Origin: an uncultured Bartonella sp.
Lineage (GTDB): Bacteria > Pseudomonadota > Alphaproteobacteria > Rhizobiales > Rhizobiaceae
Direction of reading: 5' to 3'
Length of the DNA: 16,783 bases
Assembly (NCBI GenBank): GCA_946481695.1
Contig: CAMLON010000037.1
Location: 1-16,783 of the forward strand
The notes below the pieces were generated by a model that searched no databases, was not told the origin of the DNA, and worked only from the letters and a program-made list of their open reading frames with translations. The position numbers were made by a program, and so were the translations under genes. Below are positions 1-7,720 of this stretch, piece after piece (within the stretch, counting starts at the first letter, position 1; each line of letters starts with the position of its first letter).

Positions 1-104
1 AGCGCGCCCGTGAAAAGGCTGAAGCTATCCGTCGTGCCCGTAAGTTGGCACGCAAACGCGCACAGCGTGAAGGCTTGGTGAGCGGCCACGGTTCTGCCCA
101 CTGA
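1..104 (+). CDS. rpsU: 30S ribosomal protein S21, C-terminal part (start outside window)
   Basis: This is the 3' end of a gene read in the frame starting at base 3, ending with TGA at 102-104. The 33 visible residues are extremely basic and contain the stretch RAREKAEAIRRARKLARKRA followed by QREGL. I recognise this as the C-terminal helix of alphaproteobacterial ribosomal protein S21, which in these bacteria is about 70-80 residues long. S21 is a small-subunit protein near the 3' end of 16S rRNA and helps translation initiation. The last residues (VSGHGSAH) are the variable tail. The N-terminal half lies left of the window. A strong terminator follows about 110 bp downstream, so the transcript probably ends before the TPR lipoprotein gene. 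The identification rests on recall of the family sequence and is strong for so short a fragment. Confidence 0.9.
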   Translation, partial: RAREKAEAIRRARKLARKRAQREGLVSGHGSAH

Positions 105-214
105 TATTCAGAATTTGCTGAAATATTCTATCGAACGTGTGGGGTTTCTCTCGCGGTGTGTAAAATGTTTTGGCAGAAGATGGATTCTGCGAAGTTGAAT
201 TTTCGCCTCATACG

Positions 215-246
215 AGTGGAGATGCAGAACGCATTTCCACTTTTTT
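215..246 (+). terminator. Intrinsic terminator after rpsU
   Basis: An 11-bp stem (215-225 with 231-241, one G-U pair) closes a 5-nt loop and runs directly into six T residues (241-246). This is a textbook Rho-independent terminator on the + strand and should end the rpsU transcript. A smaller perfect 6-bp hairpin (173-178 with 185-190) lies upstream in the same 3' untranslated region. Confidence 0.82.
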
Positions 247-315
247 GTTGTATCTTAGTTGTCGAATTTGGGTGATTTAGCAACCGTGAATTTGTCTTGA
301 ACAGGATCGTACCCG

Positions 316-1125
316 ATGAAAAAATTGAAACTTTCTGCTTTCTTTCTTTTAGGTGCTGTCGTTTTTGCGGGATGCAGCTCGACCAATAACGTCCTCGATC
401 CTGATGATGTTGCTCAAGGCTCGCACGAGAATATTTCTTCGCTCACTGCTGTTATCAAGGCCAATCCGGGTGACCCTGCAGGCTATAACGTTCGTGGTTC
501 GGCTTATGGGCGCGCCGGCCGTAACAAGGAAGCAATTGCCGACTTTACCTCGGCCATTTCACTTAACCCGAATTTCTATAACGCCTATGCCAATCGTGCT
601 TTGATCTATCGCAATATGGGAAATATGTCGGCTGCAATTGCCGATTATAACCGTGCTTTGGCAATCAATCCGAATTATGACGTTGCATTGATCGGACGCG
701 GAAATGTCTACCGTTTAAGCGGTAAGCTTGATCTTGCCTATAACGATTTCAACAGTGCCATTCAGGCTGGCACAACCGATGGACGTGCCTGGCACAACCG
801 TGCGCTCATCGAGCAGGCTCGTGGTGATCAGCAGCAGGCAATCTCGGATTTTGGTGCAGCCATGTCGCGCCAACCGAATGCTCCCGCCCCTTATAACGGA
901 CGCGGACTTTCATATGCCGCACTTGGCGACTGGGATAATGCCTTTGATGATTTCAATGCAGCAATACGTCTTGATAGCAACATTGCCGAAAGTTGGTCAA
1001 ACCAGGCAATGGTTTATGAACATCGCGGCGAGAAGAAGAAAGCCTACGCTTCCTACACAAAGGCAGTCACCCTTGATCCGAATTTCAAGCCGGCAAAGGA
1101 AGGACAACGCCGTACGCGCGGGTGA
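316..1125 (+). CDS. TPR-repeat outer-membrane lipoprotein (NlpI-like)
   Basis: The 269-residue product starts with a lipoprotein signal peptide: a KKLK basic end, a hydrophobic core at about residues 7-18 and a lipobox VFAGC, with Cys20 as the predicted lipidated residue. The mature part is almost entirely tetratricopeptide repeats, about six copies from residue 45 to 262. They show the usual spacing of Ala/Gly and Asn-Pro turns (for example AISLNPNFYNAYANRALIY and AIRLDSNIAE). TPR lipoproteins of this kind are scaffolds. E. coli NlpI recruits proteases and peptidoglycan hydrolases at the outer membrane, and a similar scaffold role is plausible but not shown here. Position just after rpsU is, from memory, common in Hyphomicrobiales. 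An AGGA at about 303-306 is a moderate ribosome-binding site, a little far from the ATG. The gene stands alone between two terminators. Confidence 0.9.
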   Translation: MKKLKLSAFFLLGAVVFAGCSSTNNVLDPDDVAQGSHENISSLTAVIKANPGDPAGYNVRGSAYGRAGRNKEAIADFTSAISLNPNFYNAYANRALIYRNMGNMSAAIADYNRALAINPNYDVALIGRGNVYRLSGKLDLAYNDFNSAIQAGTTDGRAWHNRALIEQARGDQQQAISDFGAAMSRQPNAPAPYNGRGLSYAALGDWDNAFDDFNAAIRLDSNIAESWSNQAMVYEHRGEKKKAYASYTKAVTLDPNFKPAKEGQRRTRG

Positions 1126-1222
1126 TTATCCGACTTCGTTAGCAAGTCCATTTCCCCTATACTATCCATCACCGCTATTCGATCGGTCTATGGCCACATA
1201 GATATTCCGGTTAAAAAAACAG

Positions 1223-1254
1223 AAAGCCTGAAACAAAAATTTGTTTCAGGCTTT
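1223..1254. terminator. Hairpin terminator between convergent genes
   Basis: A perfect 15-bp inverted repeat (1223-1237 with 1240-1254) has a 2-nt centre. Read on the minus strand the stem is soon followed by a T-rich stretch (complement of the A run at 1213-1219). On the + strand only a weak T-containing stretch follows. It lies about 100 bp after the TPR gene and probably stops transcription from both convergent genes. Confidence 0.65.
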
Positions 1255-1289
1255 GATTGTTATGCGTGATAAAAAAATTACCAACTGTG

Positions 1290-1316
1290 AAAAAGCCGCT
1301 CCTTCAACGAAGGAGC
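1290..1316 (-). terminator. Intrinsic terminator of the baeRF gene
   Basis: A perfect 8-bp stem (1298-1305 with 1309-1316) with a 3-nt loop lies just downstream of the minus-strand stop codon. On the minus strand it is followed, after GGC, by five T residues (complement of the A run at 1290-1294). This fits the first terminator for the baeRF gene. Confidence 0.68.
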
Positions 1317-1338
1317 AGCACCAGAAAAATTGTGTTTC

Positions 1339-2427
1339 CTACATTCTGAAACGGAAAATTGCTGCAAGCGATTGGTTATTAGGAATATCACTCTTGCGCA
1401 CAGCAAGCACATGCCCTCCATTGGCAAGAACGCGGCTTGCTATCTCATCCACCACATTATAGGTATCCGGCCCTTCCTTACCGAAAGTAACCGCACCGGT
1501 TTTTTCGTCAACAGTGCCGTGAACCATTTCATCCATATCGGCAAGCAGAGTATCAATCTGGCCGAATGTTGCTGCACGAGCGGCAAGTGCAATATCGGTT
1601 GTGGTGCGCCCCTCGTTCGTCAAATGTTCAAAACGCGAGCGGATATCGGCAACCTGCCGTTCATAATAGCGATCAAGAACCGGACGGGCAAGATCACCGA
1701 TTTCTGTCGGATTTGCGCGGTCAAGCCCTGCGTTCACAATCTCTCCGATCAGGTTGCTGCCGCTATAAACGGAACGGAAAGCATTGATTGCCGCATCACT
1801 TCCGGCAACAATCAAAGGAATGTCAGATCGTGTCAAATAACGACGCAAAGCAGAATCAACAAGACGGCAATATTGGGTCAAACGGCCTGCCGTATTGGAA
1901 CTGATTTTTTCGTTTCCCGTACCGGTTGCGCTATTCATATTTTTCGGCATATCCGGCACCTTGACTTCGAATGGTTCGATATCATTTGCTATTTCAATAA
2001 GACGCGCGGTTGCTTCAGAAATAACCACGACATGAGCCGTATGGGCAAAAGTAATCGAACGAAGAAGAGGGCTCAGCATAAAACGGTCAGCCACTTCGAC
2101 AAAAGACTTCAACCGGTTTGCAAGGCGGAAAGTCCAGATGTGATCGGGGGTTGCCAAAACTGCAAGACTGCGTGCCTGCTTCAACCAGAATTCCTCATAA
2201 TCGGAAAGACCGGTCAACAGGTTTTCCATCGCTGACAGACGTCTTTTGTCAGTCAAAGACTGGGATTGCGCCAACGCTTCCTTCACCTGATTTGCATATT
2301 CAATTTTACTGGCACCAATTTCGGATGTAATCGGTGTAGTCGGCAAGTATATTGATACACATGCATCAGCTCTCACCTCTCGCAATTTGTTAAAATCCGT
2401 CATTGATGGAATATCGACATGCTGCAT
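1339..2427 (-). CDS. Bacterial archaeo-eukaryotic release factor-like (baeRF) protein
   Basis: The 362-residue protein has the N-terminus MQHVDIP followed by ACVSIYLPTTP, which I recognise from the baeRF proteins of rhizobia (probably baeRF family 11; the family number is from memory). The baeRF proteins are bacterial relatives of the eRF1/aRF1/Pelota group. Comparative genomics predicts that they act on ribosomes, perhaps in stress or hibernation, but no reaction is established for this family. The C-terminal third (VVDEIASRVLANGGHVLAVR) fits the L7Ae-like domain of that group. I see no clear GGQ peptide-release motif, so classical termination activity is unlikely. The start is well supported: an AAGGGA ribosome-binding site lies about 6-8 nt upstream. 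The gene is monocistronic, with an AT-rich promoter region to its right and two terminators to its left. Confidence 0.8.
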   Translation of the reverse strand: MQHVDIPSMTDFNKLREVRADACVSIYLPTTPITSEIGASKIEYANQVKEALAQSQSLTDKRRLSAMENLLTGLSDYEEFWLKQARSLAVLATPDHIWTFRLANRLKSFVEVADRFMLSPLLRSITFAHTAHVVVISEATARLIEIANDIEPFEVKVPDMPKNMNSATGTGNEKISSNTAGRLTQYCRLVDSALRRYLTRSDIPLIVAGSDAAINAFRSVYSGSNLIGEIVNAGLDRANPTEIGDLARPVLDRYYERQVADIRSRFEHLTNEGRTTTDIALAARAATFGQIDTLLADMDEMVHGTVDEKTGAVTFGKEGPDTYNVVDEIASRVLANGGHVLAVRKSDIPNNQSLAAIFRFRM

Positions 2428-2699
2428 TGAGAAATCCCTTTCCTCTCTTGTTTACTCAATATTGATATGGGCATTCGATATGTCCAAAAACAAGACAATC
2501 AGGATTTTATTTTTCTTAAAAATGCAATAATCCGGATTTTTTTAAAAAATAACTTCTATAATAATGCTTTTAATCACTTTTAAAATCCGCAAACTTTAAA
2601 GGAACGGAAAAGCGTTTCTTCATAAATCGGGACAATCAACATTCTCTGTTGATTAAAGCCGGCTTTGCCTTCAACAAACCGCAAAATAGAGGTGATAAA

Positions 2700-2807
2700 A
2701 TGCCTAATTTCCCCGTTCCGGCTTTTAAAATTACGCGAAGACAGTTCCAAAAGCGGATGCAGTACCAAAACCGAGCACAGTTCAAAAGCGAGTGCCAGAT
2801 AGATTGA
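2700..2807 (+). CDS. Possible 35-residue small ORF (doubtful)
   Basis: An ATG at 2700 is preceded at good spacing by GAGGTGA, a near-ideal ribosome-binding site. It opens a 35-codon frame ending with TGA. The predicted peptide is polar and basic, beginning MPNFPVPAFK. Its second half is a degenerate hexapeptide repeat (RQFQKR, MQYQNR, AQFKSE) produced by the underlying 18-bp DNA repeat. There is no signal peptide, membrane segment or family I recognise. A hairpin (2634-2654) sits upstream. It overlaps an equally doubtful minus-strand ORF. The ribosome-binding site is the only positive evidence for translation. Confidence 0.22.
   Translation: MPNFPVPAFKITRRQFQKRMQYQNRAQFKSECQID
2741..2794. 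repeat. Three imperfect 18-bp tandem repeats
   Basis: Units at 2741-2758, 2759-2776 and 2777-2794 share the core CAGTWCCAAAAGCG with substitutions. The third has lost one C. The phase is exactly 18 bp, so the repeat keeps the reading frame of the small ORF it lies in. It could be a degenerate coding repeat or a set of protein-binding sites; the sequence does not decide. Confidence 0.5.
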
Positions 2808-2836
2808 TGCCGCCCGCTTAATCTTTACCCGAAAGC

Positions 2837-4210
2837 TTAATATGCATATTCCAAAAAGACCGGATCAACCGAACCACCCCAAACCGAATGGAATTTGGAT
2901 ATCAGTCTTTCCGAATCGCATTTTCCGGTCATTGCCACCTCGAAGAGGGGATCGAGAAAACATGTTTCATCGTCACCATCGGCATTCAATTTTTTACGGT
3001 TGGCGAGACCTTTTCGGGAAATATCAAGGGCCTGACGGGCAATTTCCAGAATGGTTGTATTGCGGAAAGGTGTTTTCAACCCTTTGACGGGAACAAGGTT
3101 GCGCATGGCAAGAACTTCCTCATAGCCCCAATCTTTTGTCATCTCATAGGCGCTATCGAGTGCTTCTTCATCATAGAGTAAACCAACCCAGAAAGCCGGC
3201 AGTGCACAGATACGACGCCACGGGCCACCATCGGCACCACGCATTTCCAGAAAACGTTTGAGCCGAACTTCCGGAAACAATGTTGAAAGATGGTTGATCC
3301 AATCGCCCATATTGGCGCGGTAATCGTCAACTTTTCCCTTTAAAGCACCTTCCATGAATTGCCGGAATGTGATGTCGGTGCAATCATGATAATGTCCGTC
3401 ACGAACAACAAAATACATAGGCACATCAAGGGCCCATGCGGCGTAATCGGCAAAACCGAAATTTTCGTTAAAAACAAAAGGCAGAACGCCGGCGCGACGG
3501 TTATCGGTATCACGCCATATTTCCGAACGCCATGACATGAAGCCGTTCGGCTTTCCTTCTGTGAATGGCGAAGTGGCAAAAAGTGCTGTGGCAATTGATT
3601 GCAATTTCATCGAAACTTGCATTTTACGGCGCATATCTGTTTCCGATGAAAAGTCCAGATTAACCTGAATCGTGCAGGTCCGATACATCATATCAAGACC
3701 GTGCTTGCCCACTTTCGGCATATAGTTGGTCATAATATGGTAACGTGACTTGGGCATTTGGGGCGTTTCGTCAAGACGCCATTTGGGGCTACCGCCAAGT
3801 CCCAGAAAGCCGATACCAAGAGGTGCCGCAATTTCCTTGACTTGTGCAAGATGGGCATTTACTTCGCGGCAAGTCTGATGAATTGTTTTGAGTGGTGCAC
3901 CCGAAAGTTCGAATTGCCCACCCGGTTCAAGAGAAATGGCGCCAGCACCCGTCGGCTCTAACAATCCGATAATTTTTCCTTCATCAAGGATCGGTTCCCA
4001 GCCGAGCATGGCTTGCATGCCTTCAAGCAACGCCCGAATGCTCCTTTTACCTTCATAGGGGACAGGCCTATTCCCCTCGACAAAAAACGGAAATTTTTCA
4101 TGTTCGGTACCAATTCGCCATTTGTCGGAAGTTTTCGCGCCACCCGCAAGATAGTTTACCAGATCATCAAAACCGTTGATTGCTGTTTCATCTTCAATGT
4201 CGCGCGCCAT
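2837..4210 (-). CDS. gshA: Glutamate-cysteine ligase, plant/alphaproteobacterial type
   Basis: This enzyme joins L-glutamate and L-cysteine with ATP to give gamma-glutamylcysteine, the first and limiting step of glutathione synthesis in the cytoplasm (EC 6.3.2.2). The 457-residue length and motifs match the plant-type GCS2 family found in rhizobia and Brucella. They include GTEHEK at residues 34-39, then LEPGGQFELSGAPL, YMPKVGKHGLDMMYRTCT with IQVNLDFSSE, and SPFTEGKPNGFMSWRS. All core family motifs appear intact. The ribosome-binding site is weak (GTGAG close to the ATG). The gene follows rsmE by 90 bp on the same strand with no terminator between them, so the two are probably co-transcribed, an arrangement known from related genomes. 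gshB is not in this window. Confidence 0.96.
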   Translation of the reverse strand: MARDIEDETAINGFDDLVNYLAGGAKTSDKWRIGTEHEKFPFFVEGNRPVPYEGKRSIRALLEGMQAMLGWEPILDEGKIIGLLEPTGAGAISLEPGGQFELSGAPLKTIHQTCREVNAHLAQVKEIAAPLGIGFLGLGGSPKWRLDETPQMPKSRYHIMTNYMPKVGKHGLDMMYRTCTIQVNLDFSSETDMRRKMQVSMKLQSIATALFATSPFTEGKPNGFMSWRSEIWRDTDNRRAGVLPFVFNENFGFADYAAWALDVPMYFVVRDGHYHDCTDITFRQFMEGALKGKVDDYRANMGDWINHLSTLFPEVRLKRFLEMRGADGGPWRRICALPAFWVGLLYDEEALDSAYEMTKDWGYEEVLAMRNLVPVKGLKTPFRNTTILEIARQALDISRKGLANRKKLNADGDDETCFLDPLFEVAMTGKCDSERLISKFHSVWGGSVDPVFLEYAY

Positions 4211-4300
4211 AACTCACAATTTCCAATTTTTTTAATTTATCTTATCTTTTAATCGTTTTCATCACTCTTTCAAGTACCACAATTTCAAGTCCCACTGCCC

Positions 4301-5059
4301 TCATATCAGAGACCGCTCGTCGTCGCGCCAATCACCCAAAGTTGCATCGATAACTGCAAGGGCAGCAACCGCAGCAGTATCCGCGCGCAAAATTCTGGGC
4401 CCCAAAGGGATTGCGTGAACAAACGGAAATTGTTTGAGTTGAGAGCGCTCTTCATCACTGAAACCACCTTCCGGCCCGATAAGCACACCAAGTGGAGCTC
4501 GCGGCATCTTTTTCAATATTTCAAGCGGATTTTGCGTATCAGCAGCTTCATCACAAAAAATAAGATGCCGTTCCCGCTGCCAATTTTTCAAAAGCTCTCC
4601 AAGTGAAACCGGACTACGGCAAGAACTGATAGAAAGAACACCACATTGTTCACATGCTTCAATGATGTTAGCTCGCATACGCTCTTCGTTCAGCCGTGTC
4701 ACTTGTGTGAAACGGGTGATAACCGGTTGCAAAACCGATGCCCCCATTTCCACCGCCTTCTGCACCATATAATCAAGGCGGGCGTGTTTGAGCGGCGCAA
4801 AACAATAGACGAGATCGGCAGGTGCGGCCTGCTCACGCTCTTTTGAAACGAGCTCCAGCACTACAATTTTCTTTTTGATTTCATAAATTTTTGCACGCCA
4901 TTCGCCATCTTTTCCATTGAAAAGCAGAAGCTCGCTTCCTTCGTTCATCCGCAGTACATTTTTAAGATAATGCGACCGGGTTTCATCAAGATCCAGTTTC
5001 CCACCGGCTGACAACGGTTCTTCGACAAAAAGTCTCTGTAATTTATAATTGGCGCGCAT
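4301..5059 (-). CDS. rsmE: 16S rRNA (uracil-1498-N3)-methyltransferase RsmE
   Basis: This SPOUT-class methyltransferase uses S-adenosylmethionine to methylate N3 of U1498 in 16S rRNA of the small subunit. The 252-residue protein has the usual two parts. The N-terminal PUA-like RNA-binding domain contains [11 protein letters not shown] and GKDGEW. The C-terminal trefoil-knot domain contains the cofactor-loop motifs [11 protein letters not shown] (about residues 192-202) and [11 protein letters not shown] (about 219-229). Length is typical of the family. GTGAGAAGCA just before the ATG is a fair ribosome-binding site. It is the first gene of the probable rsmE-gshA unit. The 365-bp region to its right, shared with the divergent efflux operon, should hold its promoter. 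Confidence 0.95.
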   Translation of the reverse strand: MRANYKLQRLFVEEPLSAGGKLDLDETRSHYLKNVLRMNEGSELLLFNGKDGEWRAKIYEIKKKIVVLELVSKEREQAAPADLVYCFAPLKHARLDYMVQKAVEMGASVLQPVITRFTQVTRLNEERMRANIIEACEQCGVLSISSCRSPVSLGELLKNWQRERHLIFCDEAADTQNPLEILKKMPRAPLGVLIGPEGGFSDEERSQLKQFPFVHAIPLGPRILRADTAAVAALAVIDATLGDWRDDERSLI

Positions 5060-5424
5060 TGCTTCTCACTTTTCTGCCAGTGCTTTTAAAAAAGCTTTTA
5101 AAATTTCCGAATGCCCCATCACCCACCAACTTATCTACCCGTCGAAAATTTTTCGTGATGCCGGTCAATAGGGCCACTTAAGGCCGGTTTTCCAGCCTTT
5201 TTAAAAAATCAAGATCAACAATATAGTGAGTGTTTCAAAATTCGTAGTTACTTTTTACATAAAGGTGACTAGAAACTTTAAAAAAATAAAACTAAATATG
5301 AGAAGAAACTACCTTCTCTCAACGCTGTCAAATTGGTGATCTCGTAGGAAAGCAGCTTTATTGTGTTATTCCGGACAAAGGGGAATTGTCTTTTTGCCCG
5401 CTTATTGTGTTTGTTTGAAAATTT
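5060..5424. other. Divergent spacer between rsmE and the efflux operon
   Basis: No gene is supported here. Near rsmE there is a 12-bp AT-rich duplication (GCTTTTAAAA at 5082-5091 and 5094-5103) in the likely rsmE promoter. A + strand terminator-like hairpin lies at 5180-5202 with no + strand gene before it. The stretch 5203-5424 is AT-rich and should hold the promoter of the FUSC operon. I could not pick reliable boxes. Confidence 0.5.
5180..5202 (+). terminator. Terminator-like hairpin without an upstream gene
   Basis: Arms 5180-5187 and 5192-5199 pair over 8 positions with one C-A mismatch and a TTTT loop, and the right arm runs into TTTTT (5198-5202). The T run exists only on the + strand. 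The nearest gene to the left (rsmE) is transcribed away from it. Confidence 0.5.
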
Positions 5425-7515
5425 ATGACTGTTAGCGTTAAACAACCGACTGTTTGGGATGTTGTCTTTTCCCTGAAAACTTTTGCAGCCGCGGCTTTGG
5501 CTCTTTATATCGCCTTTTTATGCGATCTTCCCAACCCTTATTGGACGATGACAGCCGTTTATATTGTTGCCAACCCGCTATCGGGAGCTTTGACTTCCAA
5601 AGCATTTTATCGACTTCTTGGAACGGTAATCGGCGGCATGGCAACCGTTATCATGTTGCCCATGCTTATCCCCTCACCCGAGCTTACGACTTTGGGGCTT
5701 GCCCTCTGGCTTGGCTGTTGTTTGTTCATCAGCGTATTGGACCGGTCGCCGCGCGCTTACGTCTCGATGCTTGCCGGCTATAGCATCTGCATTATCGGAT
5801 TTATGATCGTCGACGCGCCGGAAACAGTCTTTGATTATTCGGCAAGTCGTGTGGAAGAAATCGGCGTTGGCATCATTTCTGCCGCGCTAGTTGGCCGCCT
5901 TGTTTTTCCCCGTCATGCAGGGCCGGTTCTGGCAGAGCGTATTGATAAATGGCTCAGAAACAGTGCCGATCTTGCAATTATGTACATTAGAGGACAAGGC
6001 AAAAGCGAAGACGCATTAAAAAGACGCCAAAAGCTGGCAATTGATGCCGTTGATTTGCGCGCCTTTACCACGCATGTCACTTATGACTCTTCGACATTGC
6101 CATCCACTGTCAATGCCATGCGCGTTTTGCAAAGCCGCATGGTTTCTTTATTACCGATGGTTGCGAGCTGCAACGATCTTATCAACCGGCGCAACAAATT
6201 GATTACAGAGCAATGTGACGGCAAAAGCAACAGCACCAAACTTGACGAATTGATTGAAGAAACCGCGGCCTGGCTTAAAACACACGAGCCGATGAAGCCG
6301 GAAGGCATCGCCCGCATCAAAGCTTTAAAGCAATCCATATTGGATGATATCGGCCGGTCGAAAGTGTGGCTTGATCTTGTTTCGCGCAATCTGACATTAC
6401 GCCTTGTCGATATTATGGAAATCTATTCCGACTGTCTGCATTTGCGTAATGATATCGTCAACGGCACCCAACACAAATTGCGTTGGCACCGTTTCGATTT
6501 TCTGGGCGAAGCCCGGTCTATCCACTATGACTTCGGCATTGCTTTTCTTTCAGCCTTTTCTGCAATCCTTGCCATTTTCATTATTGTGACTTTGTGGCGT
6601 ATGACCGAATGGACACAAGGCGCTACCGCTGCAATGATGACCGGTATTTTTAGTAGCCTTTTTGCGACCAAAGACGATCCTGTTCCGGCAATCCGCGGGA
6701 TGCTGAAACAAATTCTTTTGGTTCTTGTTATCGCATTTGTCCTGCAATTCGGCATTTTACCACTTGTGGACGGCTATTTGCCGCTTATGCTTTGTTTGGC
6801 ACTTGTCCTGGTACCGGCCGGCATCATGATGGCGATCCCTTCAAAATTTGCCATGGGTATGACAATGACGGTCAACCTGCCCAATCTGTTATTGCTGCAA
6901 TCTCGATTAAGCGGAGATTTTTATAATTTCATCAATATCAATACAGCAATGATTTTGGGAATTATTGTTGCAGCAGCAACGGCTTCTATCGTACGCTCCG
7001 TCGGTGCGGAATGGAGCGCTTTTCGCCTCATCCGTGCAAGCTGGCTTGATATTATCGAAGTTGCCGAAAGGCCGACAAATACCAAAGCCTATAACGAATT
7101 GTTACACCGTATGCTTTACCGCTATGGCTTGATTGCGCCCCGTTATGCCTTGATCCCGATCCATTCACGCGTTCGCCAGACCGATATTCTCAAAGATGTC
7201 CGTGTAGGGCTTGATACAATCGAACTGCAACATTTGAAGGATTCACAAGGGCCTACCAATCGACAAAATCTTGCCAATATTTTGGAGGAACTCGCGTTCT
7301 ACTATCGCGTAAAAGTAAATAGCACCGACGTCCCCGAAGGCAAAGAATTGCTGGAAGCAATTGATACGACACTCAACTGGACTCTTGCACTTCCGGATTC
7401 GGAAGATCATCAGAAGATCTCGTTTGCATTGACCGGATTGCGGCAAAATTTGTTTGGTGATGCAAAGCCTTACAAAGCGGTCTTGCCTCCGATTTTCAAA
7501 GGACATGACTCATGA
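5425..7515 (+). CDS. FUSC-family (AaeB/YccS-like) inner-membrane efflux protein
   Basis: The 696-residue protein has the two-block layout of the FUSC/aromatic acid exporter family. An N-terminal cluster of membrane helices (about residues 15-160) contains the signature NPYWTMTAVYIVANPLSG. A soluble helical middle (about 170-365) follows, then a second membrane cluster (about 368-525) and a cytoplasmic C-terminal tail. Relatives such as E. coli AaeB export aromatic carboxylic acids, and others transport fusaric acid. The substrate here cannot be read from sequence. The stop overlaps the next start (ATGA), and the next two genes encode the usual partners, so this is the pump of a three-gene operon. 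There is no Shine-Dalgarno sequence before the ATG and an in-frame TGA lies two codons upstream. This start is therefore the only long choice, but translation may be inefficient or leaderless. Confidence 0.9.
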   Translation: MTVSVKQPTVWDVVFSLKTFAAAALALYIAFLCDLPNPYWTMTAVYIVANPLSGALTSKAFYRLLGTVIGGMATVIMLPMLIPSPELTTLGLALWLGCCLFISVLDRSPRAYVSMLAGYSICIIGFMIVDAPETVFDYSASRVEEIGVGIISAALVGRLVFPRHAGPVLAERIDKWLRNSADLAIMYIRGQGKSEDALKRRQKLAIDAVDLRAFTTHVTYDSSTLPSTVNAMRVLQSRMVSLLPMVASCNDLINRRNKLITEQCDGKSNSTKLDELIEETAAWLKTHEPMKPEGIARIKALKQSILDDIGRSKVWLDLVSRNLTLRLVDIMEIYSDCLHLRNDIVNGTQHKLRWHRFDFLGEARSIHYDFGIAFLSAFSAILAIFIIVTLWRMTEWTQGATAAMMTGIFSSLFATKDDPVPAIRGMLKQILLVLVIAFVLQFGILPLVDGYLPLMLCLALVLVPAGIMMAIPSKFAMGMTMTVNLPNLLLLQSRLSGDFYNFININTAMILGIIVAAATASIVRSVGAEWSAFRLIRASWLDIIEVAERPTNTKAYNELLHRMLYRYGLIAPRYALIPIHSRVRQTDILKDVRVGLDTIELQHLKDSQGPTNRQNLANILEELAFYYRVKVNSTDVPEGKELLEAIDTTLNWTLALPDSEDHQKISFALTGLRQNLFGDAKPYKAVLPPIFKGHDS

Positions 7516-7715
7516 ACCCCGAGGTTGATATTTATGGTGTCTATATTCCGACAATCGGAATTCTGGCACTTGTCAGCTATTTTTTGAATGTTGCTCTCCA
7601 GCGGTTCATCTTGCGCAAAGGGTTGGAACGCTTCATCTGGCACCACGCGCTTTTTGCAGCGGCAACCTATTTCATCATTTTGAGTATTCTTTCTTTCATT
7701 GTAACTCGGATTTAA
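7512..7715 (+). CDS. DUF1656 small inner-membrane protein (AaeX-like)
   Basis: A 67-residue protein with a short N-terminal stretch (EVDIYGVYIP) typical of DUF1656, then two hydrophobic helices at about residues 11-30 and 45-65 separated by a basic loop (LRKGLERFIWHH). DUF1656 proteins accompany FUSC pumps and HlyD-type adaptors. E. coli AaeX is the best-known example, but its molecular role is not established. The start codon overlaps the FUSC stop by 4 bp (ATGA), with an AGGA ribosome-binding site inside the end of the pump gene, which points to coupled translation. The HlyD gene begins 5 bp after its stop. Confidence 0.88.
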   Translation: MNPEVDIYGVYIPTIGILALVSYFLNVALQRFILRKGLERFIWHHALFAAATYFIILSILSFIVTRI

Positions 7716-7720
7716 CGGAT

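Larger units (their letters stand above)
2428..2836. other. 410-bp spacer between gshA and the baeRF gene
   Basis: The part nearest the baeRF start (about 2450-2580) is very AT-rich and probably carries its promoter. I cannot name confident -35 and -10 boxes. Further right are a perfect 8-bp hairpin (2634-2641 with 2647-2654), a 12-bp palindrome AAAGCCGGCTTT (2655-2666), a small ORF with a good ribosome-binding site (2700-2807) and an 18-bp tandem repeat (2741-2794). No clear terminator follows gshA. Confidence 0.5.

Noticed and set aside
1330..2235. A 301-codon + strand open frame opposite the baeRF gene
   Set aside because: It is fully antisense to a recognised protein family member, has no family features and is rich in Cys, His and Asn as shadow frames are.
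2580..2768. Minus-strand frame after gshA, open up to the end of gshA
   Set aside because: It has only a TTG start, no ribosome-binding site and no recognised motif, and it lies opposite the 18-bp repeat. Remnant of a lost gene is possible but unsupported.
5298..5339. A 13-codon leader peptide frame upstream of the FUSC operon
   Set aside because: There is no clear ribosome-binding site and no regulatory codon run, and the hairpin that could form an attenuator lies upstream, not downstream, of it.
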